DNA of 45,170 nucleotides from Proteus myxofaciens ATCC 19692 (GCF_001654855.1 NZ_LXEN01000050.1:1-45170), one strand, 5' to 3'. Counted from the first letter of the stretch, positions 33,691-43,583 are shown. Translations and numbers: made by a program. Notes: generated by a model not told the origin, from the letters alone.

Positions 33691-34923
33691 GTGAAAATAT
33701 ACCTTGTCGGTGGTGCTGTTCGTGACCAACTGCTAAATGTCCCTGTTAAAGATAAAGATTGGGTTGTTGTTGGTGCAACGCCGGCAGAGCTTTTACAGCT
33801 TGGCTATCAACAAGTGGGTAAAGATTTTCCCGTCTTTCTTCATCCTGATACTCATGAAGAATATGCATTAGCAAGGACAGAGCGGAAATCAGGCTCAGGA
33901 TATACTGGATTTAGTTGCTATGCTGCACCTGATGTCACTTTAGAAGAAGACTTACAGCGCCGTGATCTTACGATTAATGCGATAGCATACTCATCTGAAG
34001 GTGAGTATGTTGATCCTTACCACGGTATTGATGATATTCATCATAAAGTGCTTCGTCATGTTTCAGATGCATTTTCTGAAGATCCCTTAAGAGTTTTACG
34101 CGTAGCCCGTTTCGCTGCACGTTATGCTCCTTTAGGATTTCGCATTGCACCTGAAACATTACAATTAATGCATATGATGGCACAAAGTGGTGAACTTAAT
34201 GCGCTTACCGCTGAACGTGTTTGGAAAGAAACTGAAAAAGCGCTCGAAAGTGATGCGCCTCAAGTCTATTTTGAGGTATTACGCCAATGTGGTGCACTAA
34301 GCGTTCTATTCCCTGAAATTAATGCGCTATTTGGTGTTCCTGCTCCTGAAAAATGGCATCCTGAAATAGATACAGGCATTCATGCCATGATGGTACTTGC
34401 GATGGCAAGTCAGCTCTCAAAAGATATTGCAGTCCGTTTCAGCGCGCTTTGTCATGATTTGGGTAAAGGCATTACACCACCGGAGAAATGGCCTCATCAT
34501 CATGGTCATGGTCCTGCTGGTGTACCTTTAGTCGAAGCATTGTGTCTACGTTATCACATTCCTAACTCTATTCGTGATTTAGCTAAACTCGTGGCAAAAT
34601 ATCATGATCACATTCATCGCATTGATAGAATGCGTCCTTCTAAAATTATCCGACTTTTTGATGCGATTGATGCTTGGCGAAAACCAGAGCGTATCAATCA
34701 GTTAGCACTCGTTAGTGAAGCAGATGCAAGAGGCCGTAAAGGATTAGAAAATACCGCTTATCCTCAAGGGGATTTTTTACGACAAGCCTTTAATATAGCG
34801 AGTCAAGTTGATATAAAACCGATTATAGAAAGTGGATTAAAAGGCAGTGCTATCAGAGAGGCTCTCACAAAACAAAGAGAAGTCGCGATCATTAAATGGA
34901 AATCGCGACTATGTACACACTAA
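33691..34923 (+). CDS. cca: Multifunctional CCA tRNA nucleotidyltransferase
   Basis: This enzyme builds or repairs the CCA end of tRNA. The N-terminal class II nucleotidyltransferase domain has GGAVRDQLL and the catalytic Asp21 and Asp23 in KDKDW, then [18 protein letters not shown] and RRDLTINA. The C-terminal HD phosphohydrolase domain has ALCHDLGKG and HHHGHGPAG. The start is GTG at 33691 (E. coli also uses GTG) with AAGG upstream; 410 residues against 412. It is convergent with folB, with only 17 bp between; bacA, which lies between them in E. coli, is missing. Confidence 0.96.
   Translation: MKIYLVGGAVRDQLLNVPVKDKDWVVVGATPAELLQLGYQQVGKDFPVFLHPDTHEEYALARTERKSGSGYTGFSCYAAPDVTLEEDLQRRDLTINAIAYSSEGEYVDPYHGIDDIHHKVLRHVSDAFSEDPLRVLRVARFAARYAPLGFRIAPETLQLMHMMAQSGELNALTAERVWKETEKALESDAPQVYFEVLRQCGALSVLFPEINALFGVPAPEKWHPEIDTGIHAMMVLAMASQLSKDIAVRFSALCHDLGKGITPPEKWPHHHGHGPAGVPLVEALCLRYHIPNSIRDLAKLVAKYHDHIHRIDRMRPSKIIRLFDAIDAWRKPERINQLALVSEADARGRKGLENTAYPQGDFLRQAFNIASQVDIKPIIESGLKGSAIREALTKQREVAIIKWKSRLCTH
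34881..34910 (-). terminator. Hairpin in the 3' end of cca, possible folB terminator
   Basis: AGTCGCGAT (34881-34889) and ATCGCGACT (34902-34910) form a perfect 9-bp stem inside the last codons of cca. On the minus strand it is followed by TTCTCTTTGTTTTG. With no room between cca and folB, the folB terminator may lie within the cca coding sequence. Confidence 0.45.
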
Positions 34924-34940
34924 TATTAGTGAATAACAAA

Positions 34941-35291
34941 TTAAGCACTACGCTCAATAATCACACCAACACTCGTTGCTTGTGATACAGCACCTGGTTT
35001 TGCTAATTTTATTTTAACTTTAGGCACAGCAAATTGGGTAATAAGCAATTGAGCAATTTCTTCTGCAACACGTTCAACTAATTCAAAACGCTGCGATTCA
35101 ACATACTCAATAATTGCATTACTTACACTTGCATAGTCTAAACAATGAGCAACATCATCAGTTTGGGATGCGCGTTTGTTATCCCAAGACATTTCGATAT
35201 CGAACACTAATTTTTGTTTTATGGTTTTTTCCCAATCGTATACGCCGATTGTGGTTATTACTGATAATTGCTCAATAAATACGATATCCAT
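34941..35291 (-). CDS. folB: Dihydroneopterin aldolase
   Basis: FolB cleaves dihydroneopterin to hydroxymethyl-dihydropterin and glycolaldehyde in folate synthesis, the pathway that ends with FolA in this window. Conserved segments: MDIVFIEQLSVITTIGVYDW, QKLVFDIEMSWDN, CLDYASVSNAI, ERVAEEIAQLL and KPGAVSQATSVGVIIER. I use the ATG at 35291 (116 residues), matching the E. coli N-terminus; a GTG one codon earlier is in frame. It is divergent from plsY, as in E. coli. Confidence 0.94.
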   Translation of the reverse strand: MDIVFIEQLSVITTIGVYDWEKTIKQKLVFDIEMSWDNKRASQTDDVAHCLDYASVSNAIIEYVESQRFELVERVAEEIAQLLITQFAVPKVKIKLAKPGAVSQATSVGVIIERSA

Positions 35292-35395
35292 CACGTCATC
35301 TCTTATTTTTTCTGCCCATCGGATACCACTTCCGATGAAATATGCGTATTATCCATACATGCTTAACGAACTTACTTAAACCTTGGAGAATACAA

Positions 35396-36052
35396 ATGAG
35401 TGCTAACGCACTTGGAATGATCATTTTCGCCTACCTGTGCGGCTCAATCTCCAGCGCGATTTTGATCTGCCGATTAGCTAGATTACCTGATCCAAGAAAA
35501 TTTGGCTCTGGTAACCCAGGCGCCACCAATGTTTTACGTATCGGTGGAAAAACAGCAGCGGCCGCTGTTCTTATTTGCGATGTCCTAAAAGGGATGATCC
35601 CTGTTTGGCTCGCTTACTATCTCAATGTGCCTCCTTTTTACCTTGGTATCGTTGCTATTGCTGCTTGTCTTGGCCACATTTATCCCGTTTTTTTCCACTT
35701 TAAAGGTGGAAAAGGTGTTGCTACAGCCTTTGGTGCCATAGCCGCTATTGGTTGGGATCTCAGTGGATTAATCGCAGGAACATGGCTATTAACCGTATTA
35801 CTAAGTGGCTACTCTTCACTAGGTGCGATTGTTAGTGCATTACTCGCACCTTTTTACGTTTGGTGGTTTAAACCCGAGTTCACTTATCCCGTTGCTTTAT
35901 TATCCTGCTTAGTACTTTACCGCCATCATGACAATATTCAACGTTTATGGCGTGGTCAAGAGAGCCGAATTTGGCATAAATTGAAAAAAAAGACCGCAAA
36001 AACAGATAAAGAAATTATTCAAGAAGCAAAAGAGCAAGAAAAAGAAGATTAA
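35396..36052 (+). CDS. plsY: Acyl-phosphate:glycerol-3-phosphate acyltransferase
   Basis: PlsY makes lysophosphatidic acid from acyl-phosphate and glycerol 3-phosphate at the inner membrane, the substrate of PlsC. Several membrane segments and the family motifs are present: [23 protein letters not shown], and [18 protein letters not shown]. The start at 35396 (MSANALGMI, 218 residues) has GGAG upstream and aligns with E. coli (205 residues). The extra length is a charged C-terminal tail ([20 protein letters not shown]). Confidence 0.94.
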   Translation: MSANALGMIIFAYLCGSISSAILICRLARLPDPRKFGSGNPGATNVLRIGGKTAAAAVLICDVLKGMIPVWLAYYLNVPPFYLGIVAIAACLGHIYPVFFHFKGGKGVATAFGAIAAIGWDLSGLIAGTWLLTVLLSGYSSLGAIVSALLAPFYVWWFKPEFTYPVALLSCLVLYRHHDNIQRLWRGQESRIWHKLKKKTAKTDKEIIQEAKEQEKED

Positions 36053-36083
36053 TGTAAAATAGCGCCACTGAAAATTAAAATAC

Positions 36084-36141
36084 GAAAGCCACTTATTTTA
36101 ACTATCCAATCATTCGATGACAGCTAAAATAAGTGGCTTTC
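36084..36141. terminator. Long perfect inverted repeat between plsY and the glyoxalase gene
   Basis: A perfect 17-bp stem (arms 36084-36100 and 36125-36141, core GCCACTTATTTTA) with a 24-nt loop. It lies between two convergent genes and is probably a shared terminator, although the loop is longer than usual and flanking T-runs are short. Confidence 0.65.
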
Positions 36142-36173
36142 TAATACAATAGAAACGTTAATTTTAGGTAATA

Positions 36174-36662
36174 TTAACGAGGTAGTTCTAATACTTCTAT
36201 CCAATAACCATCGGGATCAAGAATAAAAGCAACGTTTCTCATACGACCTTCAGAAAGACGCTTTTTAAAAGTCACGCCTAGACGTTCGAAACGCTCACAA
36301 GCCTCTGTAATATCGGGTACAACCATACACAGATGACCAAAACCACGAGGTTCATCATTACCATTATGGTATCTAAATTTCTTTTGTTGCTCTGTACCAT
36401 GATTCCAAGTAAGTTCAAGAATCCCAGACTGTGATAACACCCATTTATAGCGCATTGTATCATCTTGAGGTATATCACTTTCAGCGACTCTTGCCATATA
36501 CACAATAGTAAAAGCATCTTCGCTGAAATCTTGGCGATATACTGGAATAAATCCGAATACTTGACGATAAAAATGCAATGATGGGCCTAATGATTTCACT
36601 CGGATCATCGTGTGATTAAAGATGTAATCGTCGGTTTCTGAACTATTTATTGTATTATTCAT
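36174..36662 (-). CDS. Glyoxalase I (lactoylglutathione lyase), long eukaryote-like type
   Basis: Glyoxalase I turns the methylglyoxal-glutathione adduct into S-lactoylglutathione. This 162-residue protein is of the longer type with NHTMIRVKSLGPSLHFYRQVFGF at the N-terminus, rather than the 135-residue E. coli GloA. Likely metal ligands are His17, Glu83 (ILELTWNHGTE), His110 (GFGHLCMVVPD) and Glu156 (GYWIEVLEL). The PRGFGH and DPDGYWIE motifs are typical. It is probably transcribed with the ABM gene 43 bp upstream, divergent from a LysR regulator. Confidence 0.88.
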   Translation of the reverse strand: MNNTINSSETDDYIFNHTMIRVKSLGPSLHFYRQVFGFIPVYRQDFSEDAFTIVYMARVAESDIPQDDTMRYKWVLSQSGILELTWNHGTEQQKKFRYHNGNDEPRGFGHLCMVVPDITEACERFERLGVTFKKRLSEGRMRNVAFILDPDGYWIEVLELPR

Positions 36663-36705
36663 AAAAATACTCTGTTAAATGCCTCGAGTATCAAGACATA
36701 TATCA

Positions 36706-36996
36706 TTAGCTAATAATTTCTTGGTAATGATTCTCGTCATAATTTTCAGTTAGAAAACTATTCACTACATCATTAAATGCTATCCAATGCGCTGTTTTTT
36801 GATGTTTTTCTAATCCTTCTTTATTTTTCCATGCCTCTATTAAGGCATAATGGCAAGGATCTGCATCGTTATTCCAAAGTTGATAGCGTAGACAAGCTTC
36901 TTCTTTATTCGATTCGGTGACCATATTGTGTAGAACCTGCAAAAAATCAGCTTTTTTCATAGGATCGACTTTAAAAAACACATTGAGAATAATCAT
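36706..36996 (-). CDS. ABM-domain monooxygenase (YgiN-like)
   Basis: A small antibiotic-biosynthesis-monooxygenase-type protein. The start at 36996 (96 residues) begins the first beta-strand MIILNVFFKVDPMKKADF; AGGG lies about ten bases upstream, and ten further in-frame codons before it have no family support. Conserved segments are ACLRYQLWNN, YALIEAWKNKEGLEKHQKTAHW and FNDVV. Members such as E. coli YgiN oxidise quinols or remove reactive groups without a cofactor. It probably shares an operon with the glyoxalase. Substrate unknown. Confidence 0.8.
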   Translation of the reverse strand: MIILNVFFKVDPMKKADFLQVLHNMVTESNKEEACLRYQLWNNDADPCHYALIEAWKNKEGLEKHQKTAHWIAFNDVVNSFLTENYDENHYQEIIS

Positions 36997-37170
36997 GATA
37001 TATAGCCCTATTTGAATTATTTTCATGAGAGGATCTTAAATCTCTCAATACTCAGTAAAGGAAGTGCTCATCTTTTCGATACCACTTCCGATGCATGGAT
37101 CCTAAGGCAAGTGATATTTTAATAAAAATGAATTAAAATAAACAATACAGTTCAAAAAAAGTGAATCAAT

Positions 37171-38034
37171 ATGCTAAAGATAAGATATTTAGAGGCTTTT
37201 TATCATGTAGTCCGCTTAGGAAGTGTAATAGCAGCGGCTGATGCATTATTTTGTGTTCCTTCAAATATCACAAAAATGATTAAAGAACTTGAATCAGATC
37301 TTTCAGCGCCTCTTTTCACCAGAGAAAAAGGACGCTTAACCGTCACGACTTTTGGGCTACATTATTATGATGAAGTCTGCCAACTTTTAGCGTTAGCAGG
37401 CGATATTGAGAAGAAATATCAATCAAATACATCTTATTGTACTCTAAGAATTGGTGCTCTTGATATTGCTGCTGATTATTGGTTACCTTCTAAAATAATT
37501 GCCTTTCAAAAAGCCTATCCGAATTATGAATTAAAACTCTATCGTGGCTACTCACGTGAACTTGAAAATGGGCTATTAGATAATCGTTACGATATTATTT
37601 GTTCTGATGGCCCGCTAAAGCATCCTGAAATTGAGAGCCAAGCAGGCTTTCAGTCATATTTACAAAAAGTAGGTTTACCAACAAAGGATTCTAAAAGAGA
37701 TTCTAGAATTAATGTCTATAGCTTTGGTAATGATTGTCTATATCGAACAATGATTGAAGCATGGATCAAACGTCAACCTAAAGGTCGTTACCATATCGTG
37801 GATATTGAAAGTTATCAGGTAATTAAAGCATTGGTCATCAACGGATTTGGTATCAGTTTTGTTCCACAAAATGTGATAACTGACCTTCAATTTCCAGAAA
37901 ATATCGTAGGTAAAGAATTAATAAAAACAGAGACTTGTCTTGCATGGGCAAGTTTTAGAAATGAGACTGCAATAGAACAATTTATTACATTTATGAAAGC
38001 AGATGAAAACAGAATATTGCCTGCCACATATTAA
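37171..38034 (+). CDS. LysR-family transcriptional regulator
   Basis: A 287-residue LysR regulator. The N-terminal winged helix-turn-helix spans about 1-60 (IRYLEAFYHVVRLGSVIAAADALFCVPSNITKMIKELE, interrupted here for length at VV). The effector-binding domain follows (LRIGALDIAADYWLPSKI..., KALVINGFGISFVPQNVI). It is divergent from the ABM and glyoxalase genes, with 174 bp between starts, and likely controls them. The inducer is unknown. E. coli has another LysR gene (ttdR) in this slot, but the neighbouring genes differ, so I do not equate them. Confidence 0.87.
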   Translation: MLKIRYLEAFYHVVRLGSVIAAADALFCVPSNITKMIKELESDLSAPLFTREKGRLTVTTFGLHYYDEVCQLLALAGDIEKKYQSNTSYCTLRIGALDIAADYWLPSKIIAFQKAYPNYELKLYRGYSRELENGLLDNRYDIICSDGPLKHPEIESQAGFQSYLQKVGLPTKDSKRDSRINVYSFGNDCLYRTMIEAWIKRQPKGRYHIVDIESYQVIKALVINGFGISFVPQNVITDLQFPENIVGKELIKTETCLAWASFRNETAIEQFITFMKADENRILPATY

Positions 38035-38040
38035 AAAAAT

Positions 38041-38071
38041 AAAAACCCCTAATAATCAGTTAGGGGCCATT
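38041..38071. terminator. Bidirectional terminator between lysR and tsaD
   Basis: CCCCTAA (38046-38052) pairs with TTAGGGG (38060-38066). A-run on the left and T-rich sequence on the right give it T-runs in both directions, best on the minus strand for tsaD. Confidence 0.75.
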
Positions 38072-38092
38072 TTATTTAGAAATTTCAGATAA

Positions 38093-39115
38093 TTATTTAT
38101 CTTTTAACGGTGGAAGTTCTGCTAATGGCCAACGAGGACGAACCGTAACAGCAAGGGGACCTTGCGTGCCACCTTTAAAACGGATCATGCCAGCAAGTGC
38201 AATCATTGCACCGTTATCAGTACAAAGCTCAGGACGAGCGTAAAACACTTCGCCACCAATTTGCTTCATGACGGCTTCCATTTTGGCTCGTAATGCCCGA
38301 TTCGCGCTTACACCACCTGCCATCACTAAACGTTTAAAGCCCGTTTGTTCTAAAGCACGACGGCATTTGATAGCTAGCGTATCAACAACTGCATCTTCAA
38401 ATGCACGAGCAATATCTGCGCGAGTTTGGTCTGAATCATCATTTTTACGAATAGTATTAGCCGCAAAGGTTTTTAATCCTGAAAAACTAAAATCAAGTCC
38501 GGGTCTATCCGTCATTGGTCGAGGAAAGACAAATCGCCCTTCAACACCTTGTTGTGCCATTTTTGATAATACAGGCCCACCAGGATAGTCTAATCCTAGC
38601 AATTTAGCTGTTTTATCAAACGCTTCGCCAGCAGCATCGTCAATAGATTCGCCTAAAAGGGTATATTCGCCAATACCTGTCACACTAATTAACTGTGTAT
38701 GACCACCAGAAACAAGTAAAGCCACAAAAGGGAATTCAGGCGTTCTCTCTTCAAGCATAGGCGCGAGTAGGTGCCCTTCCATATGATGAACAGGAATAGC
38801 AGGAACATCCCACGCAAACGCCAGTGAGCGACCAATCGTTGAGCCAACAAGCAAAGCACCTACTAACCCAGGGCCTGCTGTATAAGCAACGGCATTAATA
38901 TCTTTTGCTGTTAAGTTTGCTTCTTTTAAAGCGGCTTGAATCAGTGGCACAGTTTTACGAATATGATCTCGTGAGGCAAGCTCAGGAACGACACCACCAT
39001 AATCAGCGTGCACTTTTATTTGGCTATAAAGTTGATTTGCTAATAGACCGGCTTTATCATCATAAATTGCGATACCGGTTTCATCGCATGATGTTTCAAT
39101 ACCTAAAACTCGCAT
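38093..39115 (-). CDS. tsaD: tRNA threonylcarbamoyladenosine transferase subunit TsaD
   Basis: TsaD, with TsaB and TsaE, attaches threonylcarbamoyl to A37 of tRNAs reading ANN codons. It is an ASKHA-fold protein: [10 protein letters not shown] at the N-terminus, the metal-binding His111 and His115 in [45 protein letters not shown] and CTDNGAMIA. 340 residues against 337 in E. coli. It is divergent from rpsU, the conserved arrangement. Confidence 0.97.
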   Translation of the reverse strand: MRVLGIETSCDETGIAIYDDKAGLLANQLYSQIKVHADYGGVVPELASRDHIRKTVPLIQAALKEANLTAKDINAVAYTAGPGLVGALLVGSTIGRSLAFAWDVPAIPVHHMEGHLLAPMLEERTPEFPFVALLVSGGHTQLISVTGIGEYTLLGESIDDAAGEAFDKTAKLLGLDYPGGPVLSKMAQQGVEGRFVFPRPMTDRPGLDFSFSGLKTFAANTIRKNDDSDQTRADIARAFEDAVVDTLAIKCRRALEQTGFKRLVMAGGVSANRALRAKMEAVMKQIGGEVFYARPELCTDNGAMIALAGMIRFKGGTQGPLAVTVRPRWPLAELPPLKDK

Positions 39116-39216
39116 GACGCTTCCAAATTATTCCTCGCGTATTCGCGTAATAACGCAATTGTAGCATTATTTCGATGATTTAATATGCCCCGATAACAAC
39201 TTTTACACACCAGTAT

Positions 39217-39245
39217 GTGACAAATTTCTTTTTTTGGTCTATAAT
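39217..39245 (+). promoter_or_regulatory. Strong sigma-70 promoter of the rpsU-dnaG-rpoD operon
   Basis: GTGACA (-35, 5 of 6), 17-bp spacer, TATAAT (-10, perfect). Transcription would start near 39252, leaving a leader of about 205 nt before rpsU that contains a GCTGGC/GCCAGC hairpin at 39406-39426. Confidence 0.75.
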
Positions 39246-39354
39246 TTATGCCTATTTTATGTAATTTAAATGTGTGGTTAACGACTATCGCTTTGTGTGC
39301 TAACTAAAAAAAGACACAAAAGTGAGAGTTTGCGTTTCAATTTTTGTGCATCTC

Positions 39355-39384
39355 TTTACAAAGTGCCCTGCATTGAAGTAAAAT
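39355..39384 (+). promoter_or_regulatory. Second candidate promoter of rpsU
   Basis: TTTACA (39355-39360), 18-bp spacer, TAAAAT (39379-39384), each one base from consensus. Tandem promoters before rpsU are known in E. coli. I see no LexA box (CTGT-N8-ACAG) here. Confidence 0.5.
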
Positions 39385-39445
39385 TCCGCACCATTTTAAA
39401 TGTCGGCTGGCTAAAAATAGGCCAGCACAAACCGATTTCTATTGA

Positions 39446-39673
<228 letters not shown>

Positions 39674-39726
39674 TAACTTGCGGGTTAACACCGCAAATTA
39701 TGCAGACACTGTAGTCGCAGTTAAAG

Positions 39727-39752
39727 GCCGTGCTTTCTTTTGAGAGCGCGGC
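39727..39752 (+). terminator. Intra-operon terminator or attenuator between rpsU and dnaG
   Basis: GCCGTGCT (39727-39734) pairs with AGCGCGGC (39745-39752, one G-T pair), followed by TTATTCTCGTT. A second hairpin, TTGCGG/CCGCAA, follows the rpsU stop. A partial terminator at this place in E. coli lowers dnaG expression relative to rpsU. Confidence 0.65.
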
Positions 39753-39786
39753 TTATTCTCGTTCAACAACAGGCGTAAAAGGGCTT

Positions 39787-41535
39787 ATGGCTGGACGAAT
39801 TCCACGTTCATTTATTAATGATTTATTAGCTCGAACTGATCTTATCGATCTTATCGACGTTCGTGTGCCGCTTAAAAAACAAGGCAAAAATCATTCAGCG
39901 TGTTGTCCGTTTCATAATGAAAAAACGCCCTCTTTTACAGTAAATAGCGATAAACAGTTCTATCACTGTTTTGGTTGCGGAGCGCATGGCAATGCTATTG
40001 ATTTTTTAATGAACTACGACAGATTAGATTTTGTCGAAACCATTGAAGAGTTAGCAGCAATGCATGGGTTAGAAGTTCCTTATGAATCAGGAACAGGCAG
40101 TAGCCCAATTGAACGACATTTAAGACAAAATCTCTATCAGGTGATGGAGAAACTAAATCACTACTATAGTGATGCACTCAATATACCTGAGGCACAAGAA
40201 GCAAGGCATTATCTTGAGCATCGAGGTTTAAGTGAAGATGTTATTACACGTTTTTCAATCGGATTTGTGCCGAGTGGTTGGGATAATATCCTAAAACGTT
40301 TTGGACAAAGTGCCGATAACAAAGCCCTACTTCTCGAAGCAGGCATGATAATAACGAATGATAATGGTCGTACTTATGATCGTTTTCGTCAGCGTGTTAT
40401 GTTTCCTATTAGGGATAGGCGTGGACGCGTTATTGCATTTGGTGGCCGCGTATTAGGGGATGATTTACCCAAATATTTAAACTCACCAGAAACAGAAATA
40501 TTCCATAAGGGTCGTCAACTTTATGGTTTGTATGAAGCACAGCAGTCAAACCAAGATGTGACTAAATTATTAGTCGTCGAAGGTTATATGGATGTTGTGG
40601 CGTTAGCGCAATTTGGTATTGATTATGCAGTCGCTTCATTAGGTACATCAACAACAGCAGAACACATACAGTTACTTTTTAGAACAACAGATAATATTTT
40701 TTGCTGTTATGATGGGGATAGAGCCGGACGCGACGCTGCATGGCGAGCATTAGAAACCGCGCTACCTTTTTTAAATGATGGCCGTTCTTTGCGCTTTATG
40801 TTTTTACCTGACGGTGATGATCCTGATTCATTGGTGCGTCGCGAAGGTAAAGAAGCCTTTGAAAAGCGCATGGAAGAAGCACATTACTTATCAGAATTTT
40901 TATTTGAATCTTTAGTTCCACAAGTGGATTTGAGCACGCAAGAAGGTAATGGCAAGCTCTACAGCTTAGCCCGACCATTAATTGATCAGATCCCAAGTGA
41001 AACTTTACGTCTATATTTATTAAGAGAGCTTGGAAGTTTAACGGGGAATCCCGATATTGAGCAGATGGATCGTTTATTTGGTCGAGCCACAAATAATCAC
41101 GAAATATCGTATCAACCAACGAAATTGCGTACGACACCAATGAGAATACTTATTGCGTTGTTGATACAAAATCCAGAGTTCTCTAAATTAGTGCCCCCTC
41201 TTGAGGGATTAAACACTGAAAAAATAGCAGGATTATCGTTATTTGTTGAATTAGTTTCTGTCTGCCAATCACAGCCAGGCCTGAATACAGGACAAATTAT
41301 CGAACTCTACAGAGAGAATAAATTCGGTAAACAGCTTGAAAAGTTGGCAATGTGGAACGATATAGATATAGATGAGATTGCAGAAAAAACATTCACAGAT
41401 ACATTAGATCATCTTTTTTTAACGGCAATGGATGAACGATTAAACCATCTGATAGCCAAAGAGAGAACAGAAGGACTAACGCAAGATGAGCGCAAAGAAG
41501 TCCAATTGATAATACAGGCTCGCGTTAAAAAGTAA
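39787..41535 (+). CDS. dnaG: DNA primase
   Basis: DnaG makes RNA primers at the replication fork. The start at 39787 (MAGRIPRSFINDLL, 582 residues; E. coli 581) aligns with E. coli; the open frame continues 19 codons upstream through the terminator hairpin and is not coding. The CHC2 zinc ribbon has Cys40, His43, Cys61 and Cys64. The RNA polymerase/TOPRIM core has SIGFVPSGWD, FGGRVLGDD, LVVEGYMDVVAL and CYDGDRAGRDAAW. The C-terminal helicase-binding domain (about 435-582) is less conserved. Confidence 0.97.
   Translation: MAGRIPRSFINDLLARTDLIDLIDVRVPLKKQGKNHSACCPFHNEKTPSFTVNSDKQFYHCFGCGAHGNAIDFLMNYDRLDFVETIEELAAMHGLEVPYESGTGSSPIERHLRQNLYQVMEKLNHYYSDALNIPEAQEARHYLEHRGLSEDVITRFSIGFVPSGWDNILKRFGQSADNKALLLEAGMIITNDNGRTYDRFRQRVMFPIRDRRGRVIAFGGRVLGDDLPKYLNSPETEIFHKGRQLYGLYEAQQSNQDVTKLLVVEGYMDVVALAQFGIDYAVASLGTSTTAEHIQLLFRTTDNIFCCYDGDRAGRDAAWRALETALPFLNDGRSLRFMFLPDGDDPDSLVRREGKEAFEKRMEEAHYLSEFLFESLVPQVDLSTQEGNGKLYSLARPLIDQIPSETLRLYLLRELGSLTGNPDIEQMDRLFGRATNNHEISYQPTKLRTTPMRILIALLIQNPEFSKLVPPLEGLNTEKIAGLSLFVELVSVCQSQPGLNTGQIIELYRENKFGKQLEKLAMWNDIDIDEIAEKTFTDTLDHLFLTAMDERLNHLIAKERTEGLTQDERKEVQLIIQARVKK
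41335..41366 (+). promoter_or_regulatory. Candidate heat-shock (sigma-32) promoter for rpoD inside dnaG
   Basis: CTTGAAA (perfect -35) then 14 bp then AACGATAT, a weak match to CCCCATnT. It sits in the same codons (EKLAMWNDI) as the known E. coli rpoD heat-shock promoter, about 360 bp before the rpoD ATG. Conservation could also reflect the protein. Confidence 0.45.
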
Positions 41536-41597
41536 ATACAGAATTAAGATTAAAAACACGGCTTAATTGCCGCTATCGGTAGGAAATAAACCTACAT

Positions 41598-41623
41598 TTG
41601 CTACGTTGAGAGGCCCGTAGCAA
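41598..41623 (+). other. Hairpins in the dnaG-rpoD spacer
   Basis: TTGCTACG (41598-41605) pairs with CGTAGCAA (41616-41623). Just before it, GTAGG/CCTAC (41579-41595) and CGGC/GCCG form smaller stems. The 191-bp spacer contains an RNase E processing site in E. coli; these stems may flank the equivalent. Confidence 0.45.
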
Positions 41624-41726
41624 TAGACAATGAAAAAGCCTCTTCGCAGTTATAGTTATTGTTGGCTAAACAGTTTATCGCCGACCGACACCAACCCAAA
41701 TTACTTTGAAGTGTGGATACCGTCTT

Positions 41727-43583
41727 ATGGAGCAAAACCCGCAGTCACAGCTAAAGCTTCTTGTTACTAAAGGTAAGGAGCAAGGCTACCTGACCTATGC
41801 TGAGGTCAATGACCATCTGCCGGAAGATATCGTCGATTCAGATCAAATCGAAGACATCATCCAGATGATTAACGACATGGGCATTCAGGTTATGGAACAA
41901 GCACCTGATGCCGATGATCTGATGCTGGCAGAAAATTCAAATGACACTGATGATGATGCGGCAGAAGCCGCGGCTCAGGTACTTTCTAGCGTAGAATCTG
42001 AGATTGGCCGTACAACAGATCCAGTGCGTATGTATATGCGCGAAATGGGTACTGTTGAACTGCTTACCCGGGAAGGTGAAATTGATATTGCAAAACGTAT
42101 TGAAGATGGTATTAACCAAGTTCAATGCTCAGTTGCTGAATATCCAGAAGCTATTACTTACCTTCTTGAACAATATGATCGTGTTGAAGCAGGCGAAGCC
42201 CGTCTTTCTGATTTAATTACCGCATTTATCGATCCTAATGCCGAAGAAGTGGCAGAAAGTGAAGATGTAAATTTAGGTAAACAAAAAGAAAACGAAGAAA
42301 TCGCCGACGATGACGAAGATGAAGACGAAGATGAAGATGGCGACAATGACAGCGATAGCGATGACGATAACAGCATCGATCCTGAATTAGCTCGTCAAAA
42401 ATTTACTGATCTTCGTGAGCAATACGAAAAGACTCGCCAAATTATCAAGGCGAAAGGTCGCAAGCACAAAGATACTGAGCGCGAAATTCTTGAGTTATCT
42501 GAAATATTCAAACAGTTCCGTCTTGTACCAAAACAGTTTGATTATTTAGTTAACAATATGCGCGAAATGATGGATAGAGTTCGTACTCATGAACGTCACA
42601 TCATGCGTCTTTGTGTTGAACAAGTAAAAATGCCTAAGAAGAACTTCATTACATTATTTACAGGTAATGAAACTAACGATACATGGTTCACAGCAGCACG
42701 TGCAATGAACAAGCCATGGTCTGAAAAACTGGCAGGCATTGAAGAAGAAGTACAACGTAGCTTACAAAAGTTACAACAAATTGAAGTCGAAACTGGACTG
42801 ACAATCGAACAAGTTAAAGATATTAACCGTCGTATGTCTATCGGTGAAGCTAAAGCGCGTCGCGCGAAAAAAGAGATGGTTGAAGCGAACTTACGTTTAG
42901 TTATCTCTATCGCGAAAAAATATACCAACCGTGGCTTACAATTCCTTGATCTTATTCAAGAAGGGAATATTGGTCTGATGAAAGCGGTTGATAAATTTGA
43001 ATACCGTCGTGGCTATAAGTTCTCAACTTATGCAACATGGTGGATACGTCAGGCAATTACTCGCTCAATCGCGGATCAGGCACGTACAATTCGTATCCCT
43101 GTTCACATGATTGAAACGATTAATAAGCTAAACCGTATTTCTCGTCAAATGTTACAAGAGATGGGACGTGAGCCTTTACCTGAAGAATTAGCAGAACGCA
43201 TGCTGATGCCGGAAGATAAAATCCGTAAAGTGCTGAAGATTGCAAAAGAGCCAATCTCAATGGAAACGCCAATTGGTGATGATGAAGATTCACATTTAGG
43301 CGATTTCATCGAAGATACGACGCTTGAATTACCATTAGATTCAGCAACATCAGAAAGCTTACGTTCAGCGACACATGATGTATTAGGTGGCTTAACACTG
43401 CGTGAAGCAAAAGTTCTTCGTATGCGTTTTGGTATCGATATGAATACTGACCATACTTTAGAAGAAGTAGGTAAACAATTTGACGTTACTCGTGAGCGTA
43501 TTCGTCAGATAGAAGCTAAGGCATTGCGTAAATTACGTCACCCTAGTCGCTCTGAGGTATTGCGTAGCTTCCTTGATGAATAA
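41727..43583 (+). CDS. rpoD: RNA polymerase sigma-70 factor
   Basis: The housekeeping sigma factor. The start at 41727 ([10 protein letters not shown], 618 residues; E. coli 613) is the family start. Order of regions: 1.1 (about 1-80), 1.2 ([22 protein letters not shown]), a non-conserved region with a very acidic run of Asp/Glu at about 191-215, region 2 ([36 protein letters not shown]), region 3, and region 4.2 ([19 protein letters not shown]). The first 110 codons use CTG, CCG, CAG and GCG far more than the rest and look E. coli-like at base level. Last gene of the operon, with a terminator. Confidence 0.98.
   Translation: MEQNPQSQLKLLVTKGKEQGYLTYAEVNDHLPEDIVDSDQIEDIIQMINDMGIQVMEQAPDADDLMLAENSNDTDDDAAEAAAQVLSSVESEIGRTTDPVRMYMREMGTVELLTREGEIDIAKRIEDGINQVQCSVAEYPEAITYLLEQYDRVEAGEARLSDLITAFIDPNAEEVAESEDVNLGKQKENEEIADDDEDEDEDEDGDNDSDSDDDNSIDPELARQKFTDLREQYEKTRQIIKAKGRKHKDTEREILELSEIFKQFRLVPKQFDYLVNNMREMMDRVRTHERHIMRLCVEQVKMPKKNFITLFTGNETNDTWFTAARAMNKPWSEKLAGIEEEVQRSLQKLQQIEVETGLTIEQVKDINRRMSIGEAKARRAKKEMVEANLRLVISIAKKYTNRGLQFLDLIQEGNIGLMKAVDKFEYRRGYKFSTYATWWIRQAITRSIADQARTIRIPVHMIETINKLNRISRQMLQEMGREPLPEELAERMLMPEDKIRKVLKIAKEPISMETPIGDDEDSHLGDFIEDTTLELPLDSATSESLRSATHDVLGGLTLREAKVLRMRFGIDMNTDHTLEEVGKQFDVTRERIRQIEAKALRKLRHPSRSEVLRSFLDE

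Noticed and set aside
35322-37093. The 16-base sequence GATACCACTTCCGATG occurs at 35322-35337 and 37078-37093
   Set aside because: A 16-base match somewhere in 45 kb is near chance expectation; no longer repeat or element end surrounds it.
39730-39786. 19-codon upstream extension of dnaG
   Set aside because: It spans the terminator hairpin, and the family start MAGRIPR is downstream.
42158-42376. Ser-rich minus-strand frame opposite rpoD
   Set aside because: It is the antisense of the acidic Asp/Glu tract of sigma-70, a compositional artefact.
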